From: Owenweeksia sp. TMED14
Lineage (GTDB): Bacteria; Bacteroidota; Bacteroidia; Flavobacteriales; Schleiferiaceae
DNA length: 6,414 nucleotides
Direction: 5' to 3'
Assembly: GCA_002167805.1 (NCBI GenBank)
Contig: NHBT01000013.1
Coordinates: 16,706 to 23,119 of the forward strand
Part shown: piece by piece, positions 5,776 to 6,414 of the stretch
Numbering within the stretch: position 1 is the first letter of the stretch
Layout of the letters: every line of letters starts with the position of its first letter
Position numbers and translations under genes: made by a program
The notes under the pieces: model-generated
The model's input: the letters and a program-made list of their open reading frames with translations, nothing else
The model's database searches: none
What the model was told of the DNA's origin: nothing

Positions 5776-5897
5776 AGCTTCTTGTATAAAAGGTTTTTTT
5801 TATTATTTGATTGAAATTCGTTGAAAATATTTTTTATTAAAAAAAACAAATAGCATGAAAAAATCAGGAATCCTACTAAAAAAATACCATTATTCAT
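5772..5897 (-). CDS. Very small single-pass membrane protein, 41 aa, unknown function (tandem paralogue)
   Basis: A 41-codon gene reading MNNGIFLVGFLIFSCYLFF, then LIKNIFNEFQSNNKKN and a short basic end (LLYKKL). Residues 5-25 form a membrane helix, with lysines following it that predict a cytoplasmic C-terminus. Reality is supported by three observations. Sixteen of the first 24 residues are identical to the downstream 64-residue protein, with the shared pattern F-x-V-G-F-x-I-F-S-x-Y-L-x-F-L-I-x-N-I. Its stop overlaps that gene's start as ATGA. It begins three bases after the stop of the 62-residue gene. It lacks the acidic tail of its paralogue, so it may be a trimmed copy or a distinct subunit. 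It is short enough to be missed by length-filtered annotation. Function is unknown. Confidence 0.7.
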   Translation of the reverse strand: MNNGIFLVGFLIFSCYLFFLIKNIFNEFQSNNKKNLLYKKL

Positions 5898-5900
5898 GGG

Positions 5901-6089
5901 TTATTTAATTACCGGATTTCTCCTTTGTCTAATTGCAATTGCGAATAATAAAATAGTTCCAGGCCAATGTGCAGAATATTGGGCTTCCTCTAATCTTCCC
6001 ATCAAACCCAGCCCAATAGAGTACATCATGCACATAAATGCAAAAATTATTGGGTAATAAGTGGAAATAAACTGACTTGTTTTCTTCAT
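5901..6089 (-). CDS. Small hydrophobic membrane protein, 62 aa, unknown function
   Basis: A 62-residue protein beginning MKKTSQFISTYYPIIFAF. A first membrane helix covers about residues 11-30 (YYPIIFAFMCMMYSIGLGLM). A short polar link (GRLEEAQYSAHWPG) leads to a second hydrophobic stretch at about 44-53 (TILLFAIAI) and a basic end, RQRRNPVIK. Positive charge at both ends suggests a two-helix hairpin with both termini in the cytoplasm, though the second segment is short. It shows no likeness to the two small proteins downstream and I do not recognise its family. It is the first gene of the operon and sits three bases before the 41-residue gene. The upstream stretch to the divergent tRNA-Arg is about 90 bases; I see no clear TTG/TAnnTTTG pair for it there. 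Confidence 0.62.
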   Translation of the reverse strand: MKKTSQFISTYYPIIFAFMCMMYSIGLGLMGRLEEAQYSAHWPGTILLFAIAIRQRRNPVIK

Positions 6090-6159
6090 TTTAATTGAAT
6101 TTTATTGTTCGACTAAGTTAATAAAGACAAATCGTTATCAAACTCATGTTTTTATATCA

Positions 6160-6167
6160 TAAATTCG
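6160..6167 (+). promoter_or_regulatory. Possible -7 promoter element for tRNA-Arg
   Basis: TAAATTCG has one mismatch to TAnnTTTG and ends 13 bases before the first tRNA base, nearly the same offset as the well-formed tRNA-His promoter (11 bases). No good TTG is seen at the -33 distance, so this rests mainly on position. Confidence 0.35.
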
Positions 6168-6180
6168 CGGTTCAGTTAAT

Positions 6181-6254
6181 GGCTCCGTAGCTCAGCTGAA
6201 TAGAGCATCTGACTTCGGATCAGACGGTCATAGGTTTGAATCCTATCGGAGTCA
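6181..6254 (+). tRNA. tRNA-Arg (anticodon TCG)
   Basis: A complete 74-base cloverleaf. The acceptor stem GGCTCCG/CGGAGTC has one G-T pair at position 2-71, and the discriminator is A. The D-stem is GCTC/GAGC, and the anticodon stem TCTGA/TCAGA encloses the loop CTTCGGA. The T-stem ATAGG/CCTAT encloses TTTGAAT. The anticodon is TCG, which reads CGA and, by wobble, other CGN arginine codons. CCA is not encoded. It is followed within three bases by an intrinsic terminator, so it is a single-gene unit divergent from the small membrane-protein operon. Confidence 0.95.
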
Positions 6255-6256
6255 CA

Positions 6257-6285
6257 AAAAAGCCTTGCCTTGTGCAGGGCTTTTT
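6257..6285 (+). terminator. Intrinsic terminator after tRNA-Arg
   Basis: AAAAAGCCTTGC (6257-6268) pairs with GCAGGGCTTTTT (6274-6285) across a five-base loop, a 12-bp stem with one G-T pair and a terminal T-run. The 15 bases GGGCTTTTTGCTTAA at 6277-6291 are identical to the 3' arm and tail of the tRNA-His terminator (4322-4336). Confidence 0.85.
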
Positions 6286-6315
6286 GCTTAATCTTTTAAC
6301 TCTTTAGATACTGCG

Positions 6316-6350
6316 TTAACCAAAATAATTTAACCAAAGTGACTGGTTAA
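6316..6350. repeat. Cluster of TTAACCA / TGGTTAA repeats
   Basis: TTAACCAAA occurs twice in direct orientation (6316-6324 and 6330-6338). The second copy forms a perfect 7-bp inverted repeat with TGGTTAA at 6344-6350 across a seven-base spacer. The stretch from 6286 to the right edge has no recognisable gene. Three related half-sites within 35 bases suggest a protein-binding site for whatever lies to the right, but this is inference. Confidence 0.4.
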
Positions 6351-6386
6351 TATTATCTCAAAGTTAGCTTTTCAGAATTAATCTTC

Positions 6387-6400
6387 TTGGTAGTTACCAA
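6387..6400. repeat. Palindrome TTGGTA-GT-TACCAA
   Basis: A perfect 6-bp inverted repeat around a two-base centre, related in sequence (TTGGT/ACCAA) to the repeats 37 bases to its left. The two-base centre is too small for an RNA hairpin loop, so a dimeric protein-binding site is more likely than a terminator. An ATG follows at 6407, but too little sequence remains to tell whether it opens a gene. Confidence 0.35.
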
Positions 6401-6414
6401 AATTCAATGTGTCA

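Noticed and set aside
6359..6366. Minus-strand TAACTTTG matching the -7 consensus
   Set aside because: No -33 TTG at the right distance and no minus-strand gene nearby for it to serve; probably a chance match.
1..6414. CRISPR array, insertion sequence, prophage or defence system
   Set aside because: No regularly spaced repeats, transposase, integrase, or tRNA-duplicated attachment site were found; the genes are ordinary chromosomal ones.

Overview
The window looks like a low-GC chromosome segment from a member of the Bacteroidota, probably a Cytophagales- or Flavobacteriales-type marine or environmental lineage; the order cannot be fixed from the sequence alone. The pointers are a Bacteroidota-style CcmB/CcmC/CcmD/CcmE set, a BshB1-type bacillithiol deacetylase, promoter elements of the form TAnnTTTG instead of the E. 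coli TATAAT box, and a lack of clear Shine-Dalgarno sites.

Left third (1-1685, minus strand): a compact cytochrome c maturation operon read right to left as ccmB-ccmC-ccmD-ccmE, with junctions overlapping by 1 to 4 bases. ccmE runs off the left edge. The 57-residue ccmD is easily overlooked. These genes move and present heme for attachment to periplasmic c-type cytochromes. No ccmA ATPase gene lies upstream of ccmB.

Centre (1778-4106): divergent from ccm is a two-gene, ATGA-coupled pair on the plus strand, an exported cysteine glutathione-peroxidase-like protein followed by bshB1 of bacillithiol synthesis. The pair suggests a thiol-redox operon, though the peroxidase should be outside the cytoplasm where bacillithiol is made. 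A GT4-type glycosyltransferase converges on bshB1, and a small inverted repeat holds both stop codons.

Right third (4183-6285): a tRNA-His gene with a well-formed Bacteroidota promoter and a strong terminator; a POTRA-less Omp85-type outer-membrane barrel; a bidirectional terminator; a three-gene minus-strand operon of very small membrane proteins of unknown function, two of which (41 and 64 residues) are clear tandem paralogues joined by an ATGA overlap; then tRNA-Arg(TCG) with its own terminator. The last 130 bases hold no recognisable gene but contain several TTAACCA/TGGTTAA-type repeats and a TTGGTA-GT-TACCAA palindrome.

Most of the window is ordinary chromosomal housekeeping. The least explained parts are the small membrane-protein operon, the two U-U oppositions in the tRNA-His acceptor stem, and the repeat cluster at the right end.
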